DNA of 64,000 nt from Eupransor demetentiae (GCF_963930865.1 NZ_CAWVOH010000001.1:744001-808000), one strand, 5' to 3'; positions 34,130 through 43,536 are shown, numbered from the stretch's first letter. Numbers and translations are program-made. Notes: a model not told the origin generated them from the sequence alone.

Positions 34130-35379
34130 TACTTATGCTCTTTCTTCAAAACGAGTTCAGGCTCCGACTCACCATTCACGGCCGCTGGCGTGATAATCAC
34201 CTTTTCAACGTCATCACGACTAGGCACATCGTACATGACGTTTTTCATAACCTGTTCGATGATGGAACGCAGTCCACGGGCACCAGTGTGGCGATCAATG
34301 GCCAAGTTGGCCATTGCCTTAAGGGCTTCAGGTTCAAATTCAAGCTCGACATGATCCAAGCCCAAGAGCGCCTTATACTGCTTAACCAAGGCATTCTTTG
34401 GCTCCGTCAAAATATGAGTCAAATCTTCAACCGTCAATTCATCCAAAACCGTCAAAATTGGCAAACGCCCGATGAACTCCGGAATCAAACCAAACTTCGT
34501 CAAATCTTCCGGTTCAACATGCTTCAAGATATTCTTATCGTTTAGTGCGGCAGAATTGTCTTTACTGTCAGAACCAAAGCCAATCACACGCTGACCCAAG
34601 CGTTCCTTAATAATCGTATCCAAGCCGGCAAAAGCACCACCAACAATGAAAAGAATGTTGGTCGTATCGACTTGAATTAATTCCTGCTGTGGGTGCTTAC
34701 GTCCTCCCTGAGGTGGAACAGAAGCGATGGTCCCTTCCAACATCTTCAAAAGGGCCTGTTGGACACCTTCACCAGAAACATCACGCGTAATCGAAACATT
34801 TTCTGACTTCTTAGCAATCTTATCGATTTCATCGACGTAGATAATACCCTGTTGCGCCTTTTCAACATCAAAGTTGGCCGCTTGCAAGAGCTTCAAAAGA
34901 ATGTTTTCAACATCTTCTCCAACGTAGCCGGCTTCAGTCAAAGTCGTGGCATCCGCAATGGCAAAAGGCACGTTCAAGATTCGAGCCAAGCTTTGGGCCA
35001 AGTAGGTCTTTCCTGAACCAGTGGGTCCCAAAAGGGCGATGTTAGACTTCTGTAGCTCAACATCTGTGGTTTTTAAATTGTTTTCATTGACACGCTTGTA
35101 GTGGTTGTAAACGGCAACCGCCAACGTCTTCTTCGCATCTTCTTGCCCGATAACGTAGTCATTCAACTCGGCCACGATTTCATGTGGGGTAGGCAATTCG
35201 AGTTGCTCTTCGCCCTTATCAGCGGCAATTTCTTCTTGAATGATTTGTTCGGCTAAATCAATACATTCATTACAAATATAGAGTCCATCCGGTCCAGCCA
35301 CGAGCTTTTTAACTTCACTGGCCGACTTACCGCAAAAACTGCAATGAACTTCTGGTGAAAAATCGGATGTATCTACCAT
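34129..35379 (-). CDS. clpX: ATP-dependent protease unfoldase ClpX
   Basis: AAA+ unfoldase that feeds substrates to ClpP. The 416 residues have an N-terminal zinc domain with Cys pairs at HCSFCGKS and ICNECIDL, Walker A LLGPTGSGKTYLAQ, Walker B IIYVDEIDK, the pore GYVGEDV, the IGF-type loop region (VIGFGSDSKD) and the sensor 2 region TGARGLRSIIE. Promoter lies between clpX and tig. Confidence 0.97.
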   Translation of the reverse strand: MVDTSDFSPEVHCSFCGKSASEVKKLVAGPDGLYICNECIDLAEQIIQEEIAADKGEEQLELPTPHEIVAELNDYVIGQEDAKKTLAVAVYNHYKRVNENNLKTTDVELQKSNIALLGPTGSGKTYLAQSLARILNVPFAIADATTLTEAGYVGEDVENILLKLLQAANFDVEKAQQGIIYVDEIDKIAKKSENVSITRDVSGEGVQQALLKMLEGTIASVPPQGGRKHPQQELIQVDTTNILFIVGGAFAGLDTIIKERLGQRVIGFGSDSKDNSAALNDKNILKHVEPEDLTKFGLIPEFIGRLPILTVLDELTVEDLTHILTEPKNALVKQYKALLGLDHVELEFEPEALKAMANLAIDRHTGARGLRSIIEQVMKNVMYDVPSRDDVEKVIITPAAVNGESEPELVLKKEHK

Positions 35380-35415
35380 GTTGACTTCCTTTTTTAATGC
35401 TTATAAGTTCCTTCT

Positions 35416-35443
35416 ATTTTATCAGTCTTGGAGCACTAAGCAA
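35416..35443 (-). promoter_or_regulatory. clpX-engB promoter
   Basis: On the minus strand TTGCTT, a 16-nt spacer and TAAAAT (35421-35416), about 37 nt upstream of the clpX ATG. No CtsR-type repeat was seen. Confidence 0.6.
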
Positions 35444-35451
35444 GTCCAAAT

Positions 35452-35479
35452 GAAAAAAGCCCTCGCGGGCTTTTTAAAT
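35452..35479 (-). terminator. Terminator of tig
   Basis: AAAAAGCCCGC and GCGGGCTTTTT-like arms pair as AAAGCCCGCGAGGGCTTT on the minus strand, followed by T residues. Confidence 0.9.
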
Positions 35480-35484
35480 TAAAC

Positions 35485-36786
35485 TTACTTCTTAACTGGC
35501 TTTGCTGAGTCGACGATCTTCTTAACCGTCTCACGCATACCAATATCATGCTTCAAGAGGCTTTCAGAAAGCGCTGCACGAACCTTGTCTTCTTCCATCT
35601 GGTACTGTGCAGCCAAATCCTTAACTTCTTGGTTAACTTGATCTTCTGAAGGGTTGATGTTTTCCTTCTTCATGATAGCTTCCAAAACCAAACCAGTCTT
35701 AACACGCTTGTCAGCGCCTTGTTCGAACTGCTTTGCCAGGTCAGCTTGGCTTTGACCAGAAATCTTAAAGAACATTTCTGGAGAAATACCTTGTTGCTGC
35801 AACTGACCCAAGTACTGGTTAACTTGACCTTGAACGTCTTCTTGAATCATTGCTTCAGGAATGTCACCACCGACAACCTTAGCGTTATCAACAGCCTTGC
35901 TTACGGCTGCATCTTCAAAGGCATCCTTGGCTTCGCGTTCCTTAGCATCCTTCAAACGCTTTTCAATCTTCTTCTTCAAATCTGCCAAAGTGTCGACGTC
36001 ATCATCAACATCCTTTGCAAATTCATCATCCAAATCAGGCAATGACTTGCGCTTGATTTCGTGGATGGTAACTTCGAACAAAGCTTCCTTACCAGCCAAG
36101 TTCTTAGCCTGGTAATCTTCAGGGAAAGTTACCTTAACGTCAACATCTTGACCAGCTTCATGGCCAATCAATTGATCTTCAAAGCCAGGAATGAATGAAC
36201 CTGAGCCCAATTCAAGGGAGTAATCCTTAGCCTGACCACCGTCGAAGTGGTCGCCGTCAACAGACCCATCAAAGTCGATGATGACAGTGTCACCCTTTTC
36301 GGCCTTAGTGCCCTTGTCTTGCAAAACCAATTCAGCTTGGTTTTCGCGCATGCGGTTCAATTCTTCATCAACGGCCTTGTCATCAACAGTGTCGTCTTGT
36401 GCAGGCACTTCAAGGTTCAAGTAGTCACCCAATTCAACTTCTGGAGCAACGTCAACTTCAGCCTTCATTTGCCAATCTTCACCCTTGTTCATTGAAACTG
36501 GGGCAATGTTTGGACGGCCAACAACGTTGATTCCTGCTTCCAAAACAGCAGCTTCATAAGCGCCTGGCAAAACGATGTCCATAACATCTTGGTAAAGTGC
36601 TTCTTCACCAAACTTTTGCAAGAACAATGGGAATGGTACCTTTCCCTTACGGAAGCCAGGTACGGCCATCTTATCCTTGTTGCGATCAAAAGCTTGCTTC
36701 AAGCCCTTTTGTACATCGGCTTGAGCGATTGTAAATTCCAAAGTACCGTGGTTCTTACCATCGGATGCTGCTGTCCATTTAGACAT
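35485..36786 (-). CDS. tig: Trigger factor
   Basis: Ribosome-bound chaperone and peptidyl-prolyl isomerase. The 433 residues have the N-terminal ribosome-binding motif GFRKGKVPF near residue 45, an FKBP domain from about 150 (KGDTVIIDFDGSVDGDHFDGG through GHEAGQDVDVKVTFPEDY) and a long helical C-domain. Codon use looks strongly biased, as expected for an abundant protein. Confidence 0.97.
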   Translation of the reverse strand: MSKWTAASDGKNHGTLEFTIAQADVQKGLKQAFDRNKDKMAVPGFRKGKVPFPLFLQKFGEEALYQDVMDIVLPGAYEAAVLEAGINVVGRPNIAPVSMNKGEDWQMKAEVDVAPEVELGDYLNLEVPAQDDTVDDKAVDEELNRMRENQAELVLQDKGTKAEKGDTVIIDFDGSVDGDHFDGGQAKDYSLELGSGSFIPGFEDQLIGHEAGQDVDVKVTFPEDYQAKNLAGKEALFEVTIHEIKRKSLPDLDDEFAKDVDDDVDTLADLKKKIEKRLKDAKEREAKDAFEDAAVSKAVDNAKVVGGDIPEAMIQEDVQGQVNQYLGQLQQQGISPEMFFKISGQSQADLAKQFEQGADKRVKTGLVLEAIMKKENINPSEDQVNQEVKDLAAQYQMEEDKVRAALSESLLKHDIGMRETVKKIVDSAKPVKK

Positions 36787-36820
36787 GTAATAAATTCCTC
36801 CAAGTATTAACTTCTATACA

Positions 36821-36849
36821 ATTTTAGACCAAAATCAACATTTTCTCAA
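36821..36849 (-). promoter_or_regulatory. tig promoter
   Basis: On the minus strand TTGAGA (36849-36844), a 17-nt spacer and TAAAAT (36826-36821), about 35 nt upstream of the tig ATG, which has a TTGGAGGAA ribosome site. Confidence 0.75.
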
Positions 36850-36889
36850 GCCTAAGGGCCCGTTGATTTTGCCAAAAAGCGTCGACTTA

Positions 36890-36935
36890 TGACAAAAACA
36901 ATCTTTTAGAAGACTAGTTTTATCAAGCCTTCTCG
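36890..36935 (-). terminator. Weak terminator candidates after pepV
   Basis: The minus strand after pepV holds two imperfect hairpins: CAAGGCC...GGCTTG with a bulge, then AGTCTT-CTAA-AAGATT followed by GTTTTT. Neither is a strong intrinsic terminator. Confidence 0.4.
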
Positions 36936-36942
36936 GCCTTGC

Positions 36943-38355
36943 TTAATCTTCAAGGTTAGCCAGTGCTGAGATGGCTTCCGTGTAAATTCCCATCGACCGG
37001 ACCAAATCGTCCACAAGGGCAAATTCGTCTACGCGGTGCATGGTATCAGGTGAGTCTGGGAAAAGCGCGCCAAAGGCCACGCCACGCTCCATCAAACGCC
37101 CGTAGGTTCCCCCACCAATGACTTGATCATAGGCAGGCAAACCAGTTTGGTCATGATAAATTGACAAAAGCGTCTTAACCACTGGATCAGAAGGAGCCAC
37201 GTAGTGTGGTTCTTGTGAGTGACCACCGATGCTTGCTTTGGCCTGCCAGTCACCGACATGCGCCTGCAACTTGTCCAAGATTTCAACCGGGGTAATGCCC
37301 TTAGGATAACGGAAGTTAAAGTTCAAAGAGGCGCCCTTACCAGGCTGGAACTTTTGAATTCCAACGTTCATTGACAGTGGTCCCATAACGTCGTCGGTGT
37401 AGTTTACGCCAAACTTCTCACCAACTGTGTCAGCGTGTGCCGGACCACCCAAGTACTTTAAGAAGCCCTTGGCATCCCCGCCAAAGTCATAATTCATTAA
37501 GAAGTTGGCCAAGTAAGTTCCGGCGTTATAGCCATCCTCTGGCATGGCACCGTGGACTTGCTTACCGTACAGGGTAAACTTGGCGGCATTCCCATCGATT
37601 TCAACATCGCCGTGCAATTGCTTGTGCTGGTTCAAATAGTTATCAAAATCAGCGGCCAAGTTGTCGGTGTGGTGCATTTGAATAGTCGCCCGAGCAATTC
37701 CAGGTACCATGTTTGTTCGAATACCGGACTCGAACTTTTCCAAGGTCACGGTGCCACCGTTGCTTGCACCCGACTCAACGTTAACCTGAACGTTTCCCTT
37801 TTCTCCGTTGATGATGGGATACTCAGCATCGGGTGAAAAGCCAAAGACTGGGGCTGGTTCTACTTCAAAATAACGCGTCATCCCCGTCCAGTCGTTTTCC
37901 TCATCCGTTCCGAAAATCAAACGAACACGGCGCTTCAAGGGCAGGTTCAAATCACGAATGATTTTGAAGGCGTAGTAGGCTGCCATTCCTGGTCCCTTAT
38001 CATCTGAGGCACCGCGGGCAATTACCTTTCCGTCTTCAATGACAGCCTTAAAAGGATCCGTTTTCCAGCCTTCTCCAGCTGGCATAACATCCAAGTGGGA
38101 AAGAATGGCGACGTATTCGTCAGCATCCTTAGGTCCAATTTCGATGTAACCGACAATGTTTTCAATGTTTTTTGTAGTAAAACCGTCACGTTGAGCCAAA
38201 TCAAGCATCGTGTCCAAAGCCTGCTTAGGTCCTGGGCCCAAAGGTGCTTGATCGGTTTTAGCGGCATCATCACGTACGGATGGTACGGCCAAAATCGTCT
38301 TTAAATCCTCCAGGTAATCAGCTTCGTAGTCTTTTGCAATCTTTTGCCAATCCAT
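36943..38355 (-). CDS. pepV: M20 family dipeptidase PepV
   Basis: Dinuclear zinc dipeptidase completing peptide breakdown. The 470 residues show SHLDVMPAGEGW near residue 87 (metal His and catalytic Asp), ARGASDDKGPGMAAYYA (bridging Asp), GTDEENDW (catalytic Glu) and the lid domain typical of PepV. The ATG at 38355 has AGAAGG nine bases upstream; a GTG three codons earlier sits on top of that site. Confidence 0.93.
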   Translation of the reverse strand: MDWQKIAKDYEADYLEDLKTILAVPSVRDDAAKTDQAPLGPGPKQALDTMLDLAQRDGFTTKNIENIVGYIEIGPKDADEYVAILSHLDVMPAGEGWKTDPFKAVIEDGKVIARGASDDKGPGMAAYYAFKIIRDLNLPLKRRVRLIFGTDEENDWTGMTRYFEVEPAPVFGFSPDAEYPIINGEKGNVQVNVESGASNGGTVTLEKFESGIRTNMVPGIARATIQMHHTDNLAADFDNYLNQHKQLHGDVEIDGNAAKFTLYGKQVHGAMPEDGYNAGTYLANFLMNYDFGGDAKGFLKYLGGPAHADTVGEKFGVNYTDDVMGPLSMNVGIQKFQPGKGASLNFNFRYPKGITPVEILDKLQAHVGDWQAKASIGGHSQEPHYVAPSDPVVKTLLSIYHDQTGLPAYDQVIGGGTYGRLMERGVAFGALFPDSPDTMHRVDEFALVDDLVRSMGIYTEAISALANLED

Positions 38356-38465
38356 TGATGCCACCCTTCTTAAAAATCCGAAATTTTTAAGCCTTTCATT
38401 TCTGCTTTGTGTTATTTTTCATTATAACCTTTGAAAGTGTAAAATGTTGAGTAAGGAGGGTTTCC

Positions 38466-39314
38466 ATGGAAATTTTAACCGACGAAATTCTGAAGAAAGT
38501 AATTCAAAAACGCGCGAGTGCCTCTCATAAGGGCACTTATGGCCGCGTGCTCATTGTAGGTGGCTCCGCTAATTTTGGCGGGGCGGCCATCATGAATGCG
38601 CTTGGTGCCGTCCAAGCGGGTGCTGGTCTGGTTTCAGTGGCAACCGACCCAAGTAACTTTGCCGCTTTGCACGCCCAATTACCCGAAGCGATGGTTACTG
38701 ATTATCAGCAAGACTTCTCTGACCTGATGGCAAAGCAAGAGGTGATTTTGATTGGTTCAGGCTTAGGCAATCAGCTTGACATCTTAAAGCGGGTCCTTGA
38801 AAGGGTTCAGAAGAATCAAATCTTGATTTTAGATGGCTCTGCTTTGACCATGCTGTCGCAAAATCCAATCAAATTACCGGACTGTCAATTGATTATGACA
38901 CCTCATCAAATGGAGTGGCAACGGATTGGTGAAGTGCCAATCGCTGATCAAAGCCGCGAGGATGCCAATTGGGAAGCCTTAGTCAACTTCCAGCCTGAAC
39001 CAATTCTGGTTTTGAAGAGTAACCACACCCAGGTATACGCGGAAAACTGCGTCCACCAGCTCAGCGTTGGTGGTCCTTACCAGGCAACCGGTGGCATGGG
39101 CGATACTTTGGCCGGTATCATTGCTGGTTTTGTGGCGCAATTCAAGCCCCTCAAGGATGCCGTTTTGGCGGCGACTTACATTCATTCCGCCATTGCAGAA
39201 GAACTATCGAAAAAGGCCTTTGTCACGCTGCCAACGACCATTTCCGCTCAGCTACCCTACTACATGAAGAAATACGAAGCATTGCAGCCCGAAGATATGC
39301 CGATAAAGGGCTAA
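38466..39314 (+). CDS. nnrD: ADP-dependent (S)-NAD(P)H-hydrate dehydratase
   Basis: Repairs hydrated NADH and NADPH. The 282-residue ribokinase-like fold has KGTYGRVLIVGGSANFGGAAIM near the N-terminus, IGSGLGNQ, ILDGSALTML, the MTPHQMEWQRI segment (usually TPHxGE) and ATGGMGDTLAGIIAGF with the catalytic Asp. It lacks the epimerase half. SD AAGGAGGG precedes the ATG. It is transcribed with the next nuclease gene. Confidence 0.93.
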   Translation: MEILTDEILKKVIQKRASASHKGTYGRVLIVGGSANFGGAAIMNALGAVQAGAGLVSVATDPSNFAALHAQLPEAMVTDYQQDFSDLMAKQEVILIGSGLGNQLDILKRVLERVQKNQILILDGSALTMLSQNPIKLPDCQLIMTPHQMEWQRIGEVPIADQSREDANWEALVNFQPEPILVLKSNHTQVYAENCVHQLSVGGPYQATGGMGDTLAGIIAGFVAQFKPLKDAVLAATYIHSAIAEELSKKAFVTLPTTISAQLPYYMKKYEALQPEDMPIKG

Positions 39315-39327
39315 GGAAGGACTCATT

Positions 39328-40146
39328 TTGAAATTTATCTCCTGGAACATCGACTCAATTAATGCCGCAGTAGAGCACAAGAGTGCCCGCGGTGAAATGA
39401 CTTGGGACGTCCTCAATAAAATTGCGGCCGCTAAGCCAGATGCCTTGGCCATTCAAGAAACGAAACTCAAGGCCACAGGCCTCACCAAAAAGCAGGAAGA
39501 AGCACTCAAGGAACTCTTCCCAGGCTACTTTATTTACACGAACTCATCGACTGCCCGTTCAGGTTATTCCGGTACCATGTTTATCGCCAAGGAAGAACCA
39601 ATCAGCGTCGACTATCCTGAAATTGGCGCGCCTGGTGACATGGATCAAGAGGGTCGCATCATCACCCTTGAATATCCAAAGTATTACCTATCGACGGTCT
39701 ACACCCCCAACTCTGGTGGTGAACTCGCTCGTTTGGAAGATCGTGGCTCATGGGACGATGCCTATCGCAAATACATCGATGGTCTCAACGAAAAAAAGCC
39801 CGTCATTTTCTCTGGTGATTTAAACGTTGCCCATGAAGAGATCGATTTGAAGCATCCTAGTGCCAACCACCACTCCGCTGGTTTTACCGACCAAGAACGT
39901 GAGAAGTTTGGTAACTTGCTAGAAGCTGGTTACGTGGATACTTTGCGAGCCCTTAACCCTGGCAAGCCTGACATCTACTCCTGGTGGGCCCAGCGCTCAA
40001 AGACCAGCAAAATCAACAACTCCGGTTGGCGGATTGATTACTACTTGGTTTCCAAGAGTATCGCCGACAAAGTCGAAGCTTCCACTGTGGTGGATACGGG
40101 TGCCCGTCAAGATCACGCCCCCATCGAACTCGACATTAACTTATAA
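39328..40146 (+). CDS. Exodeoxyribonuclease III family AP endonuclease
   Basis: Base-excision-repair nuclease. The 272 residues begin MKFISWNIDSINAA and include AIQETKLKA (metal Glu), the segment YTPNSGGELARL, SGDLNVAHEEIDL, AGYVDTLRALNPG, YSWWAQRSKT, WRIDYYLVS and QDHAPIELDI. The start is TTG at 39328, with AAGGAAGG eight bases upstream; no ATG or GTG is available there. It lies 13 nt after nnrD. Confidence 0.94.
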   Translation: MKFISWNIDSINAAVEHKSARGEMTWDVLNKIAAAKPDALAIQETKLKATGLTKKQEEALKELFPGYFIYTNSSTARSGYSGTMFIAKEEPISVDYPEIGAPGDMDQEGRIITLEYPKYYLSTVYTPNSGGELARLEDRGSWDDAYRKYIDGLNEKKPVIFSGDLNVAHEEIDLKHPSANHHSAGFTDQEREKFGNLLEAGYVDTLRALNPGKPDIYSWWAQRSKTSKINNSGWRIDYYLVSKSIADKVEASTVVDTGARQDHAPIELDINL

Positions 40147-40177
40147 TCAAAAAAACGCCCGGATGGGCGTTTTTTAT
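40147..40177. terminator. Bidirectional terminator
   Basis: AAAAAACGCCC and GGGCGTTTTTT flank GGAT between two converging genes, with T runs on both strands. Confidence 0.92.
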
Positions 40178-40707
40178 TTGTTCTTAACGAAGGGTTTAAG
40201 AGCCTGTGGGCCAGATTGCTTGGCCTGGTAAATCAAAATCTGCGCACAAGCAATCGCATCAGCCAAGGCGTTGTGGTGGTTTTTTAAGTCCAGGTTCAAT
40301 TGATCGGCCACCGTGTTGAGTTTGTGGTTAGGAAAGGCTGGGAAAAAGTAGCGGCTCGTTGCCACCGTGTCTAACAACTGGTAGTGCGGTTCACTGAAAC
40401 CAAAATAGGCCAAAGTTCCCTTCAAAACCGAAGAGTCAAAATTGGCATTGTGAGCCACCACGAGTTGATCCTCGGTAAAAAGCGGCGCAATCGTGGGCCA
40501 AAGGGTAGCAAAATCCGGCGCCTCTGCCACATCCTCCTTGCGAATCCCATGAATCTGAGTATTCCGCTTAGAGAAATATGTTGGTGGCTTAATCAAACTA
40601 TAAAATTGGTCCACGATTTTATCATCGCGCACGACCACTAAGGCCAGAGAAACGGCCGAGTGACGCTCGTGATTGGCCGTTTCAAAATCAATGGCAACAA
40701 AATTCAT
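40174..40707 (-). CDS. DEDDh 3'-5' exonuclease (DnaQ/epsilon-like)
   Basis: Exonuclease of 177 residues. ExoI motif is FVAIDFETANHERHS (catalytic Asp and Glu), ExoII VVAHNANFDSSVLKG, ExoIII HNALADAIACA with the DEDDh His. No BRCT or polymerase domain is present. Probably a stand-alone proofreading or nucleic acid-trimming enzyme. It overlaps the GNAT gene by 4 nt and ends a three-gene unit with tsaE. Confidence 0.88.
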   Translation of the reverse strand: MNFVAIDFETANHERHSAVSLALVVVRDDKIVDQFYSLIKPPTYFSKRNTQIHGIRKEDVAEAPDFATLWPTIAPLFTEDQLVVAHNANFDSSVLKGTLAYFGFSEPHYQLLDTVATSRYFFPAFPNHKLNTVADQLNLDLKNHHNALADAIACAQILIYQAKQSGPQALKPFVKNK

Positions 40708-41186
40708 ACTAACTCCAATCGCATTCGCCGTAGCTGACGAACTTTTCCGTTTGGCAAAGTGAAATCGCTGTCTTCCCCAGTGAATTCAAAAGAAAATTGC
40801 TGGTAAAGATGAATGGCGACTTCATTTTGAGCCTGAACATCAAGCCAGAGCCAGGGCAATCCCGTTTGCTTCGCCCAGGCGATCATGGCCGTAACGGTTC
40901 GTTTCCCCAAACCTTGTCCCTGAAACTCTTTCAAGATGGCAATCCCGACTTCCTGTTGGTCAATCGAGGCAATCCCGATTGACCGCTCCTGCTGCTGATC
41001 ATTGGCCATCACTAGCCAAGTTCGATCCGGCAAAGAGGCATCACCGGGGCGAGCTTGTTGGCCGTCGCGAACGGCCCCCAAGGTAAAGGTGTCACTTTCT
41101 TCCTGCAGAAGGTCAATCAGCTGGTAGGCCTGCGGCGCATAGTCAGCGGTCAAGGTCAGCAAGGAATACTGATAAGCTTTGCTCAT
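40704..41186 (-). CDS. GNAT family N-acetyltransferase
   Basis: The 160 residues fit the GNAT fold, with the acetyl-CoA loop at EFQGQGLGKRTVTAMIAWA (about residues 95-115) and the following WLWLDVQAQNEVAIHLYQQFSFEFTG-like region split by a beta bulge. Substrate unknown. It overlaps tsaE and the exonuclease gene by 4 nt on each side. Being next to tsaE recalls RimI, but it does not look like RimI. Confidence 0.85.
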   Translation of the reverse strand: MSKAYQYSLLTLTADYAPQAYQLIDLLQEESDTFTLGAVRDGQQARPGDASLPDRTWLVMANDQQQERSIGIASIDQQEVGIAILKEFQGQGLGKRTVTAMIAWAKQTGLPWLWLDVQAQNEVAIHLYQQFSFEFTGEDSDFTLPNGKVRQLRRMRLELV

Positions 41187-41635
41187 GATAGAGCCTGCTC
41201 AATCTTTTCGGCTCGGCCCTGACCAGTCACGGTAATTTCACGTTGATCGTCACCGTCCAAACGTTTGAAATCTAAAATCAAACGGTCGTTAGGCAGAATG
41301 TCCGCCATGTACTGGGGCCATTCCACTAAGGCAACGCCGTCGGTTCCCAAGAAATCTTCAAAACCCTGGTCCTGCGCGCCAGTATTTTCCAGACGGTAAG
41401 CATCGAAGTGGTACAAAGGCCAATTGCTTCCCTCGTACTGGCTCATGATGTTAAAGGTCGGGCTTTTCACCCGGCGCTTAACGCCGGCAGCACGGGCAAA
41501 GCCCTGCGTAAAAGTCGTTTTACCCGCGCCTAAATCACCCGTGAGCGTGATGACCAAACCCGGATAGGCCAAAGCAGCAATTGCTTTTGCCAAGGCCTGC
41601 GTATCTTCAACTTGATTGGAACGAAATTTCTTCAT
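41183..41635 (-). CDS. tsaE: tRNA threonylcarbamoyladenosine biosynthesis ATPase TsaE
   Basis: Partner of TsaB-TsaD in t6A37 formation. The 150 residues have Walker A TGDLGAGKTTFTQGFARAAG near residue 33, RRVKSPTFNIMSQYEG and LYHFDAYRL. The usual D/E-rich FDxYRL motif is complete. It heads a three-gene operon with the GNAT and exonuclease genes. Confidence 0.95.
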   Translation of the reverse strand: MKKFRSNQVEDTQALAKAIAALAYPGLVITLTGDLGAGKTTFTQGFARAAGVKRRVKSPTFNIMSQYEGSNWPLYHFDAYRLENTGAQDQGFEDFLGTDGVALVEWPQYMADILPNDRLILDFKRLDGDDQREITVTGQGRAEKIEQALS

Positions 41636-41684
41636 GGCTTCATTATAGCATGGTGAAAGGCCAGCATTAATTCCACACTTGTAC

Positions 41685-41690
41685 TATAAT
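41685..41690 (+). promoter_or_regulatory. -10 element of budA promoter
   Basis: TATAAT at 41685-41690 lies 33 nt upstream of the ATG. The -35 region is not convincing and no catabolite-responsive element is seen. Confidence 0.5.
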
Positions 41691-41723
41691 CGATTGTGAA
41701 ATTAGAATTTGAAAGGCAGGATT

Positions 41724-42437
41724 ATGGCAAAGACAACTTTGTATCAAGAAGGTAGCATGCAGATGCTTCAAGAAAAGCTTTTGGAGGGTACGATTACCGT
41801 TAAAGAGCTGATGGAGCATGGTAACTATGGCATTGGAACTGGACAAGGAATCAACGGAGAATTGATTATTTTGGACGGCACTGCCTATCATATTCCTTCA
41901 CAAAGTAAGCCAACCATCGCGGACCCCGAAATGACGGTCCCCTTTGCAAACGTGCACCAGGGTGATTTCCATTTCTTTGGTACTTACCAAGACATCAACG
42001 TTTCCGAACTCTTACGTGACGTAAAGCAAAAGATTCGCGGCGGCAACTACTTCTTCAGTGTCCTCATCAAGGGCCACTTCAAGGACGTGAAGACACGCTC
42101 AGCGGACGGGGCCAAGAAGCCCTATCCAAGCCTTAGCAAGATTGCGGAAGGTCAGCATGAATTTGAAAAAGAAGACGTTGATGGTCAGTTTATCGCCTAT
42201 CACGCTCCTAAGGTCTTTCAAGGGGTGACGGTTGCTGGTTTCCACGGCCACTTTATCGACGATGCCCATGACATGGGCGGTCATGCCCTTAGTGCCAACA
42301 TTGATAAGGCCAACGTTTACGTGCAAAAGATTGACTACTTCGAAGAGCATTTGCCACTCGACAACGATGACTTCGTTAAAGCCAACCTCGAAAAGCTGGA
42401 CGACTTGAATTCAGCCATTGAAAAAGCCGAAGGTTAA
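41724..42437 (+). CDS. budA: Alpha-acetolactate decarboxylase
   Basis: Converts alpha-acetolactate to acetoin, a sink for excess pyruvate. The 237 residues start with LYQEGSMQMLQEKLLEGT, and carry TVPFANVHQGDF and the zinc-binding GFHGHFIDDAHDMGGHAL near residue 173 (three His). The ATG at 41724 follows GAAAGGCAGGATT; an upstream TTG overlaps that site. No acetolactate synthase gene is adjacent. Confidence 0.95.
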   Translation: MAKTTLYQEGSMQMLQEKLLEGTITVKELMEHGNYGIGTGQGINGELIILDGTAYHIPSQSKPTIADPEMTVPFANVHQGDFHFFGTYQDINVSELLRDVKQKIRGGNYFFSVLIKGHFKDVKTRSADGAKKPYPSLSKIAEGQHEFEKEDVDGQFIAYHAPKVFQGVTVAGFHGHFIDDAHDMGGHALSANIDKANVYVQKIDYFEEHLPLDNDDFVKANLEKLDDLNSAIEKAEG

Positions 42438-42440
42438 TCA

Positions 42441-42474
42441 CAAAAAAAGCTCTGCCAATTGGCAGAGCTTTTTA
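42441..42474. terminator. Bidirectional terminator of budA and queA
   Basis: A 9-bp perfect stem AGCTCTGCC/GGCAGAGCT with AATT loop is flanked by seven A and five T. Confidence 0.93.
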
Positions 42475-43536
42475 TTAACGGTAAACGAACATCGCATCCC
42501 CAAAGGAGAAGAAACGATATTTTTCAGCCACCGCGTGTTGATAAGCGTTCAAAATGTTTTCACGTCCCGTAAAGGCCGCAACCAACATGACAAGGGTTGA
42601 TTTTGGCAAGTGGAAGTTGGTAATAAAGGCATCCACCACCGTCCAGTGAAAGCCAGGTTTGATGAAGATATCCGTCCAACCAGAATCGGCTTGCAAGTGT
42701 CCCTTAAACTTTGAGCCAATTGTTTCCAAGGTACGAATCGAAGTCGTTCCCGTTGCAATGACGCGGCCACCCTGGGCCTTGACCTCGTTGAGCGTATCGG
42801 CAGCCTCTTGGCTCAGTTGGTAGAACTCCGAATGCATTTTATGGTCGTCGATGTTTTCTTCTTCGACCGGCCGGAAAGTCCCCAAGCCAACGTGCAAAGT
42901 CAATTCGACCGTCTTAACTCCTTTTGCCCGGACGGCATCAAGCAGTTCAGGCGTCCAGTGCAAACCAGCCGTTGGCGCTGCAGCAGAACCATCCACCTTC
43001 GAATAGACGGTTTGATAGCGTTCTTGGTCCTGCAACTTTTCCTTGATGTAGGGCGGCAAGGGCATTTCACCCAAGCGGTCCAAAATCTCCATGAAGATGC
43101 CGTCGTACTTGAATTCGATGTAGCGACCACCGTGTTCCAATTCACCGACAACTGTACCGGTCATCAAAGGATGGTCGGGATCATCACCGAAAATAATGGT
43201 CGAACCAATTGGCGACTTTTTAGCAGGCTTAACCAAAGTTTCCCAAACGTCGCCGTGGTCTTGGCGGAGCAAAAGCACTTCGGCGTGCCCCCCAGTTTCG
43301 GGACGAATGCCGTGCAAACGAGCTGGCAAAACGCGGGAATTGTTCATCACGATGGCATCGCCAGGGTTGAGATATTCCAAAATATCGTAAAAATGACGAT
43401 CCTGGTAGGCTCCCGTCGTAGCATTTAAGACCAGCAAGCGCGAATGATCTCGTTGCGCCAAAGGCGTTTGCGCAATCAATTCTTCGGGCAAGTCGTAATC
43501 AAAATCTGATAATTGGTAATGTGGTGTTTCTGCCAT
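42475..43536 (-). CDS. queA: S-adenosylmethionine:tRNA ribosyltransferase-isomerase QueA
   Basis: Makes epoxyqueuosine in the wobble base of tRNA. The 353 residues begin YQLSDFDYDLPEELIAQ, then MNNSRVLPARLHG, AAPTAGLHWTPELL, LTLHVGLGTFRPV, ATGTTSIRTLE and FIKPGFHWTVVDAFITNFH split across adjacent strands. The ATG overlaps the ruvB stop (TAATG). Confidence 0.97.
   Translation of the reverse strand: MAETPHYQLSDFDYDLPEELIAQTPLAQRDHSRLLVLNATTGAYQDRHFYDILEYLNPGDAIVMNNSRVLPARLHGIRPETGGHAEVLLLRQDHGDVWETLVKPAKKSPIGSTIIFGDDPDHPLMTGTVVGELEHGGRYIEFKYDGIFMEILDRLGEMPLPPYIKEKLQDQERYQTVYSKVDGSAAAPTAGLHWTPELLDAVRAKGVKTVELTLHVGLGTFRPVEEENIDDHKMHSEFYQLSQEAADTLNEVKAQGGRVIATGTTSIRTLETIGSKFKGHLQADSGWTDIFIKPGFHWTVVDAFITNFHLPKSTLVMLVAAFTGRENILNAYQHAVAEKYRFFSFGDAMFVYR

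Noticed and set aside
35380..35484. CtsR or CIRCE heat-shock operator upstream of clpX
   Set aside because: No tandem heptad repeat or 9-bp inverted repeat of those regulators was found.
42808..43428. 206-codon open frame antisense to queA
   Set aside because: Shadow of a well-supported gene; no ribosome site or homologous motif.
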